From the NCBI GenBank assembly GCA_043810595.1, contig JBDRNX010000032.1, positions 1 through 64,000 on the forward strand: a stretch of 64,000 nt of DNA, given 5' to 3'. The translations under genes were made by a program, and so were the position numbers. Source of the stretch: JAWABC01 sp043810595. GTDB lineage: Archaea; Nanobdellota; Nanobdellia; SCGC-AAA011-G17; VGLX01. Under the pieces are notes generated by a model. The model saw only the letters and a list, made by a program, of their open reading frames with translations, had not been told where the DNA came from and did not search any database. Below, in pieces: positions 22,734 to 31,140 of the stretch (positions within the stretch are counted from its first letter, which is position 1; each line of letters opens with the position of its first letter).

Positions 22734-23378
22734 GGGGATTAGTAGTAATGATTCCTTTATACCTTCTACCAGTCCTTCCTGTCTTACGTTTGCTAACACT
22801 TTCAGGCTTGAGTTGAGTGTTTCGCAGAACCATGTCGGTGACCAGAATGTTAGTAGTAATACGATAAGTGTTGATAATGGCACGATTATTCTTGCAATGG
22901 TTGATAGTGCTACTATCACTCCTGCATCCATGAGTAACCCGAAAGGTCCTATCAGTCCTGATATCGCTCCCAGTATCATCATTCCAGGCAATCCTACAAA
23001 CCTCAGGTAGAGCGGTACTGTTTCGTCTGTGACTGCCAGGAATCCCCACGCTACCGCTGAGAGTATTGCTGATGTTACGTAAAGTGTTCCTGCGAATAGC
23101 CATCCTATTACGGGTATTCCTACGAGGAACGTTGATAAGAATTGTAGCGTCACCGGTATACCTATCACTACTGTATTTGCTAGGAAATTTATTTTTAGCA
23201 AGTACCTTACAAGGAAGAATATGAAAATCCAGACTATAGTCCTTAACAGTTCTGGCAGAACAACAGTCCACAAGGCTTCTGAGTGGCCTCTAAATAATAG
23301 GGTTATGTCTCCAAATATGTAGTTTATTATTTCAAAGAGAAGTCTTATTAACGCTTCAACGCATATGTTTAATGCCAT
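22692..23378 (-). CDS. Multi-pass membrane protein
   Basis: A 228-residue protein with about five hydrophobic segments, among them IVWIFIFFLVRYLLKINFLA, TLQFLSTFLVGIPVIGWLF, MMILGAISGLIGPFGLLMDA and IARIIVPLSTLIVLLLTFW. The basic C-terminus (IKNRLAKTKKPG) is probably cytoplasmic. It is divergent from the surface-protein gene at 23444, with a shared TATA-rich spacer. No family recognised. Confidence 0.65.
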   Translation of the reverse strand: MALNICVEALIRLLFEIINYIFGDITLLFRGHSEALWTVVLPELLRTIVWIFIFFLVRYLLKINFLANTVVIGIPVTLQFLSTFLVGIPVIGWLFAGTLYVTSAILSAVAWGFLAVTDETVPLYLRFVGLPGMMILGAISGLIGPFGLLMDAGVIVALSTIARIIVPLSTLIVLLLTFWSPTWFCETLNSSLKVLANVRQEGLVEGIKESLLLIPLIKNRLAKTKKPG

Positions 23379-23386
23379 GTGTTTTT

Positions 23387-23410
23387 TAAAAAACTTTATA
23401 TATTAATAAA
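23387..23410. promoter_or_regulatory. Bidirectional promoter, copy 1 of a twin
   Basis: A 24-base TATA-rich sequence (six A, then ctttatatattaataaa) sits between the membrane gene on the minus strand and the surface-protein gene on the plus strand. Exactly the same 24 bases occur at 52906-52929 before a second surface-protein module. Confidence 0.6.
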
Positions 23411-23443
23411 CTTAATTGTTCTTTGTTGAAAAAAGAGGTTTTT

Positions 23444-24676
23444 ATGGCAAGAGATTATGATGGTGATTATGGGGGTTCGCAACACGAACCTTATGTTGCA
23501 TCTCAGCCTGCTCCTAAGAGCAAAGGGTTGAGTGTTGTTCTTACCATAGTGATTGTTATCATGGTTGTTTTTGGCGGTTTGTATGGTTATTTTTACGTTA
23601 CCTCCCCCACTGGTCAGAGGAGCGTTACTGATTTATGGGGCCGGGTGAGTTCAGGCGTTTCTAATTTCTATAATTACTTGTTTATCCAGCAGCCTCAACG
23701 TGCTGGTAAGGCTTTTTACAGCAGCGATACCAACGATACTAAGGTTGATTACGGTGTTAGGTTTGTTAACTTTCAGTCTGTTGGCTCTAAGAAGGTGCCG
23801 TCTGGTGCTACTTCAAGTTTCAAGTACGTCGTTACTGTGGGTGAGAATTTTGAGAACATTAATCTTAACCTTGATTGCAAGGTTGATCCATCTGACGTTA
23901 TTGACGGTGAGATATCTAAAATTCCTAGCGAGTCCTTGAAGCTTTCAAGCGAGAACCCTGCTGTTGCTAACAACCTGAGGTGCACTTTCAAGACGAGGGG
24001 TGACTTAACGGAAGATAAGACAGTTACTGTTAAGGGTTCTATCAAGTCTTTGATACCTGCTCAGAGGGCTTCGCTTAAAGTTTACTTGCTCTCTGCTAAA
24101 GAGTATGAGAGGTTGAAAGGGCAGGATTTCTTCAAGGTTAACAATAAGAATGACAAGCTTCCGATAAAGGCTTTGTATAACGGGGAGCCCGTTGAGCTTG
24201 GTATAGGGGTTGCTGAGGATTTGAAGCAGCCTGTTATTGTCGGCAGCGGTTATTCCCCTCCTTTGGTTGGTATTACGTTGAATAACAGGTGGGAGGGTAA
24301 GGTCAGTAAGATTAACTCTCTGCTGTTGTTCTTGCCCGAAGGAGTTTCGATAGATGATAGTATGAGTCCTAAGAGTGAGCTATGTCCATTCACAGAAGTT
24401 GGTTCTTCTGGTAAGTACAAGAGGTACGAGGCAGATAAAGAAATTCTTTCACTCTTTCCGCCTTTCGGTTCTGGTGAGACAGAGGCTCATAGGACTTTTG
24501 AGTGCTGGCTGAAGATTGATGATAGTTTGGTTGAGGGTAAGGATGCTGGTTTCGAGACAGCTTATCATGTAGATGTTAGTTATGATTACCAGTTCAACGA
24601 GAGGTCTGATGTGATAACGGTTACTAAGAAATTGATCACACCCACAGAGACCCCTATGGAAGGGGGTACTCCTTGA
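23444..24676 (+). CDS. Membrane-anchored surface protein
   Basis: 410 residues starting MARDYDGDYGG, with gaggttttt as ribosome binding site. A short hydrophilic N-terminus leads to one transmembrane helix (GLSVVLTIVIVIMVVFGGLY) and a large external part with beta-sandwich character and several Cys (DCKVD, LRCTFK, SELCPF, FECWLK). The C-terminus is Thr/Pro-rich. It is followed by two lipoprotein genes with overlaps. The same arrangement (anchored protein, then lipoprotein) occurs at 52.9-55.3 kb. Confidence 0.7.
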   Translation: MARDYDGDYGGSQHEPYVASQPAPKSKGLSVVLTIVIVIMVVFGGLYGYFYVTSPTGQRSVTDLWGRVSSGVSNFYNYLFIQQPQRAGKAFYSSDTNDTKVDYGVRFVNFQSVGSKKVPSGATSSFKYVVTVGENFENINLNLDCKVDPSDVIDGEISKIPSESLKLSSENPAVANNLRCTFKTRGDLTEDKTVTVKGSIKSLIPAQRASLKVYLLSAKEYERLKGQDFFKVNNKNDKLPIKALYNGEPVELGIGVAEDLKQPVIVGSGYSPPLVGITLNNRWEGKVSKINSLLLFLPEGVSIDDSMSPKSELCPFTEVGSSGKYKRYEADKEILSLFPPFGSGETEAHRTFECWLKIDDSLVEGKDAGFETAYHVDVSYDYQFNERSDVITVTKKLITPTETPMEGGTP

Positions 24677-25599
24677 AAAAAATTCTTTTCTTCTTGGTGA
24701 TATTGTTATTTGTTTCAGGTTGTGCCAATTTTAGTGATGTTTTTAAGAATCTTAACCTTCCTGGTTTTAAGCCTCCCACCTCTACAGGGGTTGGAAAATC
24801 TTTTATCGGCGGCACCGACTCAATAACCCTCACTATACTCCAACCTCCTGAAGCCGGCAAGGTTTCGAGGGATGTTCCTCTTCGCGTTAGTGTTGATGTT
24901 AAGAATGATGGGGAATCTGTTGCTGAGGGTTCTGTTTGTGTTACCGGTTTGAATTCCAATGTTTTTGAGGAGGCTGAGGGTTGCAGGTGTGAGGAGTTTT
25001 CTCTAAAGGGTAAGTCTCGTTTTGAGGATGAGACTGTTGAGGGCGAACACGAAACTTTTAACTTTGATGAGGGTCCTGCTACGATTGATGAGTTCACAAT
25101 TAATTCTTTTTCCGTAACTTCCATAGCCCGTTACGGCTACAAGACTTATGCTTCTGTCGAGGGCTGCATAGCAAAGGATATTTTGACTTCGAAGGAGTGT
25201 AAGCCGAGGCAGGATGCCAAGCTTCTGGGTGTTTCCAGCGCTCCTTTGCAGATTACTGCAGTCAGTCAGGAACTTTTGCTTATCGCAGATGAGGAATACT
25301 CAATGACCCTTTTCATCGAAGTTACCCACAAGGGTAAGGGTCAGTTTTTCAGTTCTTCCGCTGAGAAGGATGTTTGTGGTGAGGAAGACGATAATCTTAA
25401 TAAGATGGTGGCTGTTAGGTTGTATAATTCGCCTGGTAGGGCTAGTTGTAGTCCTCTGGTGTTTAAGAGCAAAGAGGACAAGGGAACTGCTACATGTACG
25501 ATAGAAGGTATTGATGCTCGTGATTATAAGCCTTTGATTAACGTTGAGTTGTCTTACGTTTATGAGATTAGGGATTCGAACAGTTTTGAGGTTGTGTGA
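24673..25599 (+). CDS. Lipoprotein, paralogue family member 1
   Basis: 308 residues starting at TTG within the stop of the previous gene. The signal peptide KKILFFLVILLFVSGC ends in a lipobox with Cys for lipid attachment. The mature part has two CARDB-like beta-sandwich segments: DVPLRVSVDVKNDGESVAEG, and a later membrane-distal half with EEYSMTLFIEVTHKGKGQF. Cys pairs are frequent. It shares layout with the products at 25601 and 54310 (conserved late 'NVELSYVYE'-type strand). It is probably an extracellular structural or binding protein. Confidence 0.7.
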   Translation: MKKILFFLVILLFVSGCANFSDVFKNLNLPGFKPPTSTGVGKSFIGGTDSITLTILQPPEAGKVSRDVPLRVSVDVKNDGESVAEGSVCVTGLNSNVFEEAEGCRCEEFSLKGKSRFEDETVEGEHETFNFDEGPATIDEFTINSFSVTSIARYGYKTYASVEGCIAKDILTSKECKPRQDAKLLGVSSAPLQITAVSQELLLIADEEYSMTLFIEVTHKGKGQFFSSSAEKDVCGEEDDNLNKMVAVRLYNSPGRASCSPLVFKSKEDKGTATCTIEGIDARDYKPLINVELSYVYEIRDSNSFEVV

Positions 25600-25600
25600 T

Positions 25601-26503
25601 ATGAAAAAGATAATTGCTGTTTTGGTGTTGCTGGTTTTTGTATTTGGTTGTGGTGACCTTAGCTTTGGTGGTGATAAGGAGAAGACGTCTGAAAGGTATG
25701 GTTTTGGTAGTTCTTCAGGTCTTTCCATAAGTTTTGTTGAGGATGAGCCTCAAAAGGAGGTTAGTCGTGACCGCAACATAAAGTTCACGCTTAATGTCCG
25801 TAACACAGGGACTGCTAGTGTTCCTTCAGGCGCTTTCATGGCCCGTTTGGTAGGTCTCGATAACAATTTCAACCCTTCTGATCTTGAGGGCGCTAACTCT
25901 GATTTGATAAATGAGGTTGATGAGTCTGGCATTGGTGGTGAGGCTTTGGTTGAGTTGGGTTCTACGTCATATAATCCTGAGCAGATGTTTGATGATCGCA
26001 TAATAAAGTCAGGTACTTTGGAGGCTGAGGTTTGTTATCCTTATGAGACTAAGGTTGTTATTGACAATTTTTACATAGGTTCTAAAACCAGTGATGTTGA
26101 GGGGGGTGCGCTTTCTTCCAACAGTAACTCTAATGCTCCTGTTCAGGTTAAGGAGCTTGAGGAGAAGGGTGGAGGCACTTATACCGATTTCACTTTTAAG
26201 ATTAAGGTTGTTGGTAAGGGCACTGTTGTTTCTTCCTGTTTCCCCTCTAAGGATGAGGAGGAGAAGAACGTTGATTTGAGGATTTTTGAGCGTGATGTTT
26301 CATGTTACTTTGAGGATGGTGGTGAGAGGAGGGAGATAGGCTCTGAAGGCGCTGTTAAGCTTAACAACCTTAATGAGAAGATAATCCACTGCAGGATTCC
26401 CTTTAGCGGTGAGAAACCCATCAAGACCCAGTTGCAGATGACTCTGACCTACCTGTACCTTGATAAGATTTCAGTCCCTGAGATTAAGATTACTAGGATT
26501 TGA
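25601..26503 (+). CDS. Lipoprotein, paralogue family member 2
   Basis: 300 residues beginning MKKIIAVLVLLVFVFGCG, a signal peptide with lipobox. It is similar in organisation to its neighbours: an N-terminal CARDB-like segment (DRNIKFTLNVRNTGTASVPS), then GGTYTDFTFKIKVVGKGTVV and a final strand TQLQMTLTYLYLDKI. The start lies 1 base after the previous gene's stop. Probably arose by tandem duplication. A TATA-bearing gap follows. Confidence 0.7.
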   Translation: MKKIIAVLVLLVFVFGCGDLSFGGDKEKTSERYGFGSSSGLSISFVEDEPQKEVSRDRNIKFTLNVRNTGTASVPSGAFMARLVGLDNNFNPSDLEGANSDLINEVDESGIGGEALVELGSTSYNPEQMFDDRIIKSGTLEAEVCYPYETKVVIDNFYIGSKTSDVEGGALSSNSNSNAPVQVKELEEKGGGTYTDFTFKIKVVGKGTVVSSCFPSKDEEEKNVDLRIFERDVSCYFEDGGERREIGSEGAVKLNNLNEKIIHCRIPFSGEKPIKTQLQMTLTYLYLDKISVPEIKITRI

Positions 26504-26558
26504 TTTATCTTCTTTGAAATAAAAAAATTAATATACCCCTTGGGTTTTTTATGCTTTG

Positions 26559-27566
26559 ATGATGCTTAGAATAACGTATGATGAGATCGTTAAGAGGATA
26601 AAAGAGGAAAAGGGGCTTTCTGATGCTGAAATCAGCACGAGGATAGATGCTAAGCTTAAGCAGTTGTCCGGCTTGATTTCTCGTGAAGGTGCGGCCCACA
26701 TAGTTGCTAATGAGCTCGGCTTGAAGCTCTACCCAGACATAAATAAGAAGCGTTACAAGGTTAAGGAGATGATTGAGGGTTTAAGGGTTAATGAGCTTGT
26801 TGCTAAGGTTGTTCGCAAGTACGAAGTTCGTGAGTTCAAGAGAGATTCTAGGCAAGGGAAGGTTGCTTCTTTTTTTGTTGCTGACGAGACTGGCAGCATA
26901 AGGATTGTTTTGTGGGATACGAATCACATTGAGAAGTTTGAGAAGTTCAATGAAGGTGATGTAATTAAGATTGTGGGGGGTATGGTTCGTGAGAACCAAG
27001 GTTTCAAGGAGATTCATTTGGGTGGTCGTAATGAGCTGATTGTTAATCCTCCTGGTGAGGAAATTAATGTTTCTGTTCAGATGGCAACGCTTAGGAGGGA
27101 ATTGAACACGAAGAAGATTAAGGATCTGAATGTCGGTGACTTTACTAAGGTGTTAGGCACTGTTGTTCAGGTTTTTGAGCCCCGCTTCTACGATGCGTGT
27201 CCCGAGTGTAACCGTAAGGTTGTTCCTGACGGGGATAAGTACCGTTGTGAGCAGCACGGTCACGTTCCTGTTAAGCTCGTTCCGATAGTTAACATGTTGT
27301 TGGATGACGGGACTGAGAACATACGTGTTGTTCTTTTCCGTGACCTCGCTTCTAAGGTGTTTGGTTTGACGGACGTTACGCACTTGCGTGATAACCCTGT
27401 TGGTTTTGATGAGAAGAAGAACGAGTTGCTCGGTAAGAGTTTTTACGTTTCAGGGAGGGTTAACAAGAACGATATGTTTGATCGTTTTGAGTTGATGGCT
27501 CAGGACTTGAACGAGGCCGACGCTAAGGAGCTTGCGACTGTTCTTGCTAAAGGTTTTGCTAGTTAA
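26559..27566 (+). CDS. rpa: Replication protein A (single-strand DNA-binding)
   Basis: 335 residues. OB-fold 1: LVAKVVRKYEVREFKRDSRQ, then VASFFVADETGSIRIVLWD; OB-fold 2 contains a zinc finger CPECNRKVVPDGDKYRCEQHGH (Cys, Cys, Cys, His) and LLDDGTENIRVVLFRDLASK. The N-terminal helical part (LSDAEISTRIDAKLKQLSGL) is typical of archaeal RPA41-type proteins. Two adjacent ATGs (26559, 26562) follow a TATA by about 25 bases, so the message is leaderless. It acts with MCM, RadA and GINS from this window. Confidence 0.93.
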   Translation: MMLRITYDEIVKRIKEEKGLSDAEISTRIDAKLKQLSGLISREGAAHIVANELGLKLYPDINKKRYKVKEMIEGLRVNELVAKVVRKYEVREFKRDSRQGKVASFFVADETGSIRIVLWDTNHIEKFEKFNEGDVIKIVGGMVRENQGFKEIHLGGRNELIVNPPGEEINVSVQMATLRRELNTKKIKDLNVGDFTKVLGTVVQVFEPRFYDACPECNRKVVPDGDKYRCEQHGHVPVKLVPIVNMLLDDGTENIRVVLFRDLASKVFGLTDVTHLRDNPVGFDEKKNELLGKSFYVSGRVNKNDMFDRFELMAQDLNEADAKELATVLAKGFAS

Positions 27567-27567
27567 T

Positions 27568-28047
27568 ATGATGCTTAAAACCCATCTTGTTTTTGCAATT
27601 CTTGTCTCTCTAGTCTTTTTCCATTTTTTTCCTTCTGTTAACCCGTATTTTTTTATTCCGTTGGTTTGTTTGGGTTCTGTTGTAGTTGACATAGACACTT
27701 CAAATAGCAAGGTTGGGAGGAAAGTCAGGCCGTTGTCTTGGTTCCTGGAAGTTTTTTTTGGTCATCGCGGGTTTTTTCATTCTCTGACAGCTGCATTGCT
27801 CTTCCTGATACTTTCCGTTTATCTCTTCAGCGTCAGCTTTTTGGCGTTCGCTCCTTTTTTCGGTTACTTATCTCACATATTCCTTGATGCTTTCACTTTG
27901 AGCGGCGTTCCTTTCTTGAAGCCCTTTTCAGATAGGAGGGTTTCAGGCCCTGTTGCTACTGGCGGGATTGCAGAATATGTTATATTTGCTATCATTCTTT
28001 CTCTTTCTATTTACATTGTTTACATAGAAGTGGTTAAACCATTCTGA
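27568..28047 (+). CDS. Membrane-bound metal-dependent hydrolase (YdjM/DUF457-like)
   Basis: 159 residues. The family pattern is His/Asp residues in membrane helices: LKTHLVFAIL, VCLGSVVVDIDTSNSKVGRK, then FFGHRGFFHSLTAALLFL and YLSHIFLDAFTLSGVPFL. Four to five transmembrane helices. The substrate is unknown. It starts 2 bases after rpa, and its end overlaps a convergent gene by 14 bases. Confidence 0.8.
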   Translation: MMLKTHLVFAILVSLVFFHFFPSVNPYFFIPLVCLGSVVVDIDTSNSKVGRKVRPLSWFLEVFFGHRGFFHSLTAALLFLILSVYLFSVSFLAFAPFFGYLSHIFLDAFTLSGVPFLKPFSDRRVSGPVATGGIAEYVIFAIILSLSIYIVYIEVVKPF

Positions 28048-28405
28048 CTGTTATCTTGTCCTTGTTTTTTATCTTTTTCAGGTCTTCTATGTTGCTCACT
28101 ACCTGTCCTATCACTGTTACCGGGTTTGCTGCTCTCGGCTCATCCCCTTTTGATGCTGGTGTTTTTCCGAAGAATAAACACAGTCCAGGTCCCGGCGGCC
28201 AGTAGGCAAAATCACCCACTCTGACCTCTTCCTTCGCATCTTTGCTTGGCGTCAGCCTGTGCTTTATGTAGAAGAAGATTTCTTCTCCCCAAAGGTTTGC
28301 TGTTGATTCTAGGGGTAGTTTTTCCATCAGCTCTTTTGCTGCTTGGGTGTTGTTCAGCCAGACTTCTATTCTTTTCCCCTCTGTTTCTATTACTATGCTT
28401 GTCAT
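28034..28405 (-). CDS. Cyclophilin-like fold protein (DUF369 type)
   Basis: A 123-residue protein: IEVWLNNTQAAKELMEKLPL, then LWGEEIFFYIKHRL, VGDFAYWPPGPGLCLFFGKT and NPVTVIGQVVSN match the archaeal/bacterial cyclophilin-like family (small TM1367-type barrels). Its enzymatic role has not been established to my knowledge. It is divergent from the adenine deaminase gene with a TATA-containing spacer. Confidence 0.82.
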   Translation of the reverse strand: MTSIVIETEGKRIEVWLNNTQAAKELMEKLPLESTANLWGEEIFFYIKHRLTPSKDAKEEVRVGDFAYWPPGPGLCLFFGKTPASKGDEPRAANPVTVIGQVVSNIEDLKKIKNKDKITVRMV

Positions 28406-28453
28406 GTATATTATGGTTTAAGAAAAGTTATATAAATTTGTTGTTAGCTACTT

Positions 28454-30091
28454 ATGGCTATGAAAATTGGGGGTAACTTTGTTGATATTTCTAACAAGCA
28501 GGTTTTTCCTGCAGAGATTGAAATAGTAAATGGAAAAATTAGCAAGGTAACTCCTGTTGGCAAATCGTTTGATACTTACATAATGCCTGGTTTGGTTGAT
28601 GCTCACATTCACATAGAGAGTTCTTTGTTGACCCCTAGCAAATTTGCAGAAGCTGTTGCTCCTCACGGGACTGTTGCTGTCGTCTCAGACCCTCACGAGA
28701 TTGCTAACGTTCTTGGTATTAAGGGTGTCGAGTTCATGATTGATGATGCGAAGAAGGTTCCTTTGAAGATTTTTTTCACCGCACCTAGTTGTGTTCCAGC
28801 TACTCCTTTTGAGACATCCGGCGCTGTTCTCGATAGCAAGACTGTTGCCACGTTATTGAGGAAAAAGGCAGTTGTTGCTCTTGGTGAGATGATGAACTTT
28901 CCCGGTGTTATTAATCAAGATCCTGAGGTTATGGCTAAGATAGATGCTGCTAAGAAGTTGAAAAAGCCTATTGATGGCCATTGTCCTATGCTTTCTGGTG
29001 ATTCTTTGAAAAAATACTTCTCTGCTGGGATTTCTACAGACCACGAGTGCACTACTTTTGACGAAGCGAAGGAGAAGGCTGAGCTTGGTATGAAAATCAT
29101 GATTCGTGAAGGCTCATCAGCTAAGAACCTGGAGGATTTGTTGGGTATTGCTAAGAATGAGAAGTATACCTGCTTTCTAGTTTCTGACGATAAACACCCT
29201 GATGATTTGTTTGAAGGTCACATCAATTTGATGTTGAGAAAGCTTGTTTCTCTGGGTGTAGATCCAATCCATGCTGTTTGCATGGCCACTTTGAATCCTG
29301 TCCAGCATTATAACCTTGGGGTTGGTTTGTTGAGGAAGGGTGATGATGCTGATTTCATAATAGTTGATAGCCTGAAGGATTTTAACGTTCTTGAGACTTG
29401 GGTTAAGGGTGTTAAGGTTGCTGAGGATGGTAAGGCTTTGTTTCATTCCGCTCCTGTCGAGCCCTTAAACGTTTTCAACTACAACGAGAAGTTTTCTTCT
29501 GATTTCCGATTGAAGTCCTTGAAACCTTTTCAGCGTGTTAAAGTCATTGGCGTTGTTGAGAACCAGATTGTGACTAAGGAACTTACGACAGAGCTTAACG
29601 TCGATACTAACCTGATTCAGAACGATTTGAGCATAGATGTTTTGAAGATTGCTGTTGTTGAGCGTTACGGTAACAATCGCATGGCTGTTGCTTTCGTTAA
29701 GGGCTTCTCTCTTTTTGATGGAGCGATAGCTTCTTCTGTGGCTCACGATTCCCATAACGTGGTTGTTGTTGGGACGAATGATAATGACATGGCCGTTGCC
29801 GTTAATCACTTGAGAAATGTTGGTGGAGGTTTTGTTGTTGTTTATGAGGGGAAGGTATTTGTTGATTTGAGGTTGCCTGTTGCTGGTTTGATGTCTGACC
29901 AGTCTGCTGAGAAGGTTGCTGAGGCTCTTGAGAAGGTTAATACAGAAGCCAGGTTTCTTGGTTGTAATCTCAAGTCCCCTTTCATGACTCTTTCTTTTCT
30001 GTCTCTTTTGGTGATTCCTAAGCTTAGGTTGAGCGATAAGGGCCTTTTTGACGGGGAGAATTTCTCTTTTACAAACTTGTTTGTTGAGTGA
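28454..30091 (+). CDS. ade: Adenine deaminase
   Basis: A 545-residue amidohydrolase converting adenine to hypoxanthine. The metal motif MPGLVDAHIHIESSLLTPSK, then VVSDPHEIANVLG, GHCPMLSGDSL, TDHECTTFDEA and VSDDKHPDDL follow the AdeC/Ade order. The C-terminal part (SSVAHDSHNVVVVGTNDNDM) matches the small beta domain. The length is normal. It is preceded by a TATA-like taagaaaagttatataaatt. Confidence 0.95.
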   Translation: MAMKIGGNFVDISNKQVFPAEIEIVNGKISKVTPVGKSFDTYIMPGLVDAHIHIESSLLTPSKFAEAVAPHGTVAVVSDPHEIANVLGIKGVEFMIDDAKKVPLKIFFTAPSCVPATPFETSGAVLDSKTVATLLRKKAVVALGEMMNFPGVINQDPEVMAKIDAAKKLKKPIDGHCPMLSGDSLKKYFSAGISTDHECTTFDEAKEKAELGMKIMIREGSSAKNLEDLLGIAKNEKYTCFLVSDDKHPDDLFEGHINLMLRKLVSLGVDPIHAVCMATLNPVQHYNLGVGLLRKGDDADFIIVDSLKDFNVLETWVKGVKVAEDGKALFHSAPVEPLNVFNYNEKFSSDFRLKSLKPFQRVKVIGVVENQIVTKELTTELNVDTNLIQNDLSIDVLKIAVVERYGNNRMAVAFVKGFSLFDGAIASSVAHDSHNVVVVGTNDNDMAVAVNHLRNVGGGFVVVYEGKVFVDLRLPVAGLMSDQSAEKVAEALEKVNTEARFLGCNLKSPFMTLSFLSLLVIPKLRLSDKGLFDGENFSFTNLFVE

Positions 30092-30374
30092 GTATTGTTT
30101 CTATTCTTTTCTGGAATCCGTACGGGCTGAATCCTATCATTCTCTTGCTTTTTATTCCGCTGTCCAATTCTGCTAAGAGTTCCTCTACTCTTGTTGCTAG
30201 TTCCTTTTCTTTTGTAGTATCGGTATGTTGAAGAGCTTCTTTTAACAGCATAGAATATCCGATGTCGTTTATGCTCGCCCCTTTGTCTGCTAGCGTCTGG
30301 CTTAGTTTTACTACTTCTGCTATTTTTTCTTTCAGAGTGTATTCCCTGTTTTTTAGTTTTGTGTATATGTCCAT
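30069..30374 (-). CDS. Hypothetical helical protein
   Basis: 101 residues starting at MDIYTKLKNREYTLKEKI. The longer reading frame upstream runs through tRNA-Pro and is not used. All-helical and charged, with EELLAELDSGIKSKRM near the C-terminus. Its last 23 bases overlap the end of ade. No family recognised. The gene begins about 38 bases after the tRNA, so transcription could come from the tRNA promoter or from a TATA at about 30400-30409 (tatatatttt region). Confidence 0.5.
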   Translation of the reverse strand: MDIYTKLKNREYTLKEKIAEVVKLSQTLADKGASINDIGYSMLLKEALQHTDTTKEKELATRVEELLAELDSGIKSKRMIGFSPYGFQKRIETILTQQTSL

Positions 30375-30411
30375 CTTTTCCTTGTTTTTCTTTACTTGTT
30401 TATATATTTTA

Positions 30412-30486
30412 TGGGGCCATAGGGATTTGAACCCTAATCGCAGCGTCCCGAACGCTGAATAATAATCCAAGTTATACCATGGCCCC
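30412..30486 (-). tRNA. tRNA-Pro (CGG)
   Basis: Minus-strand cloverleaf without intron: acceptor GGGGCCA/TGGCCCC with discriminator A, anticodon stem CAGCG/CGCTG around loop TTCGGGA (anticodon CGG), T arm TAGGG-TTCAAAT-CCCTA. The D stem is weak (three pairs plus a mismatch). A TATA-like tatttaaata lies about 25 bases upstream on its strand (30507-30516). Confidence 0.92.
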
Positions 30487-30563
30487 CTGTCTTTTACTAT
30501 TTGTACAGTATTTAAATAAATTGTCATCACCTTAATTTTAATAAGATAAGAATATAAATAGTC

Positions 30564-30587
30564 TGCGTGTATAGATGGCGGATGTCT
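30564..30587 (-). promoter_or_regulatory. Recurrent upstream motif, site C (upstream of tRNA-Pro)
   Basis: On the minus strand reads tagacatccgccatctatac then acgc, followed by TATA-like tatttatatt at about the same distance (28 bases) as in sites A, B and D. A start near 30525 would be expected, 40 bases before tRNA-Pro, which also has its own closer TATA. Confidence 0.4.
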
Positions 30588-30672
30588 ATTGGTTATGAAA
30601 TATATTTTGAGATTTGCTAAGAAAAATATATAAATGTTTATTTACTTTTTTCGTAAATTTTACGATAAAAAA

Positions 30673-31140
30673 ATGAACTCGTTCAGCAACAAGGTAACTC
30701 AGTTTTTGGATTCCAGGGGTGTTAGGTACAGGCTTGTCATTCATTCTAAGCCTGTTTTTACCGTGGAAGAAGCGGCGAAGGAGCGTGGTATAATTAAGAA
30801 TGAGATGGTTAAGAGTATCGTTGTTAGTGACGGCAAGGATTGTTTTCTTGCTTGCGTTCCGGGTGACAAGAGGCTTGATCTGGATAAGTTGAGAAATTAT
30901 CTCAGGTCTGGTAGGCTGAGCTTGCTCCGCGCTCCCGATGTTTTGAAAGTTACTGGTTATGAGGTCGGCGCTGTCACGCCTCTGCTGTTGAAGAATCCTT
31001 TGAGGATCGTTTTTGACCTTGATTTGAGGTCCAAGATGAATCTTAGTGTTAGCACAGGCAGTCATAATGCTGGTTTGATTCTCTCTTCTTCTGATTTGAT
31101 TGGCTTGGTTAATCCAGAATTTGCTATGATTTCTTGTTGA
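30673..31140 (+). CDS. YbaK/ProX-type aminoacyl-tRNA deacylase
   Basis: 155 residues. The family motif FTVEEAAKERGIIKNEMVKS, then CFLACVPGDKRLDLDKLRNY with the conserved Lys, and AVTPLLLKNPLRIVFDLDL and SVSTGSHNAGLILSSSDL with the GxxxxxL substrate-binding loop. Such proteins hydrolyse mischarged tRNAs, for example Ala- or Cys-tRNAPro. It lies next to tRNA-Pro; this may be coincidence. The start at 30673 gives the family-like N-terminus. Confidence 0.85.
   Translation: MNSFSNKVTQFLDSRGVRYRLVIHSKPVFTVEEAAKERGIIKNEMVKSIVVSDGKDCFLACVPGDKRLDLDKLRNYLRSGRLSLLRAPDVLKVTGYEVGAVTPLLLKNPLRIVFDLDLRSKMNLSVSTGSHNAGLILSSSDLIGLVNPEFAMISC

Noticed and set aside
22672..23271. A 199-residue minus-strand frame over the membrane protein
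   Set aside because: It is rich in Arg/Asn/Thr/Ser with no membrane pattern and lies inside the 22692-23378 gene, whose frame gives clean hydrophobic helices.
30375..30530. Extended N-terminus of the hypothetical gene ending at 30069
   Set aside because: It reads antisense-free through tRNA-Pro in the same direction; the RNA gene explains the sequence, and a later ATG at 30374 gives a sensible start.
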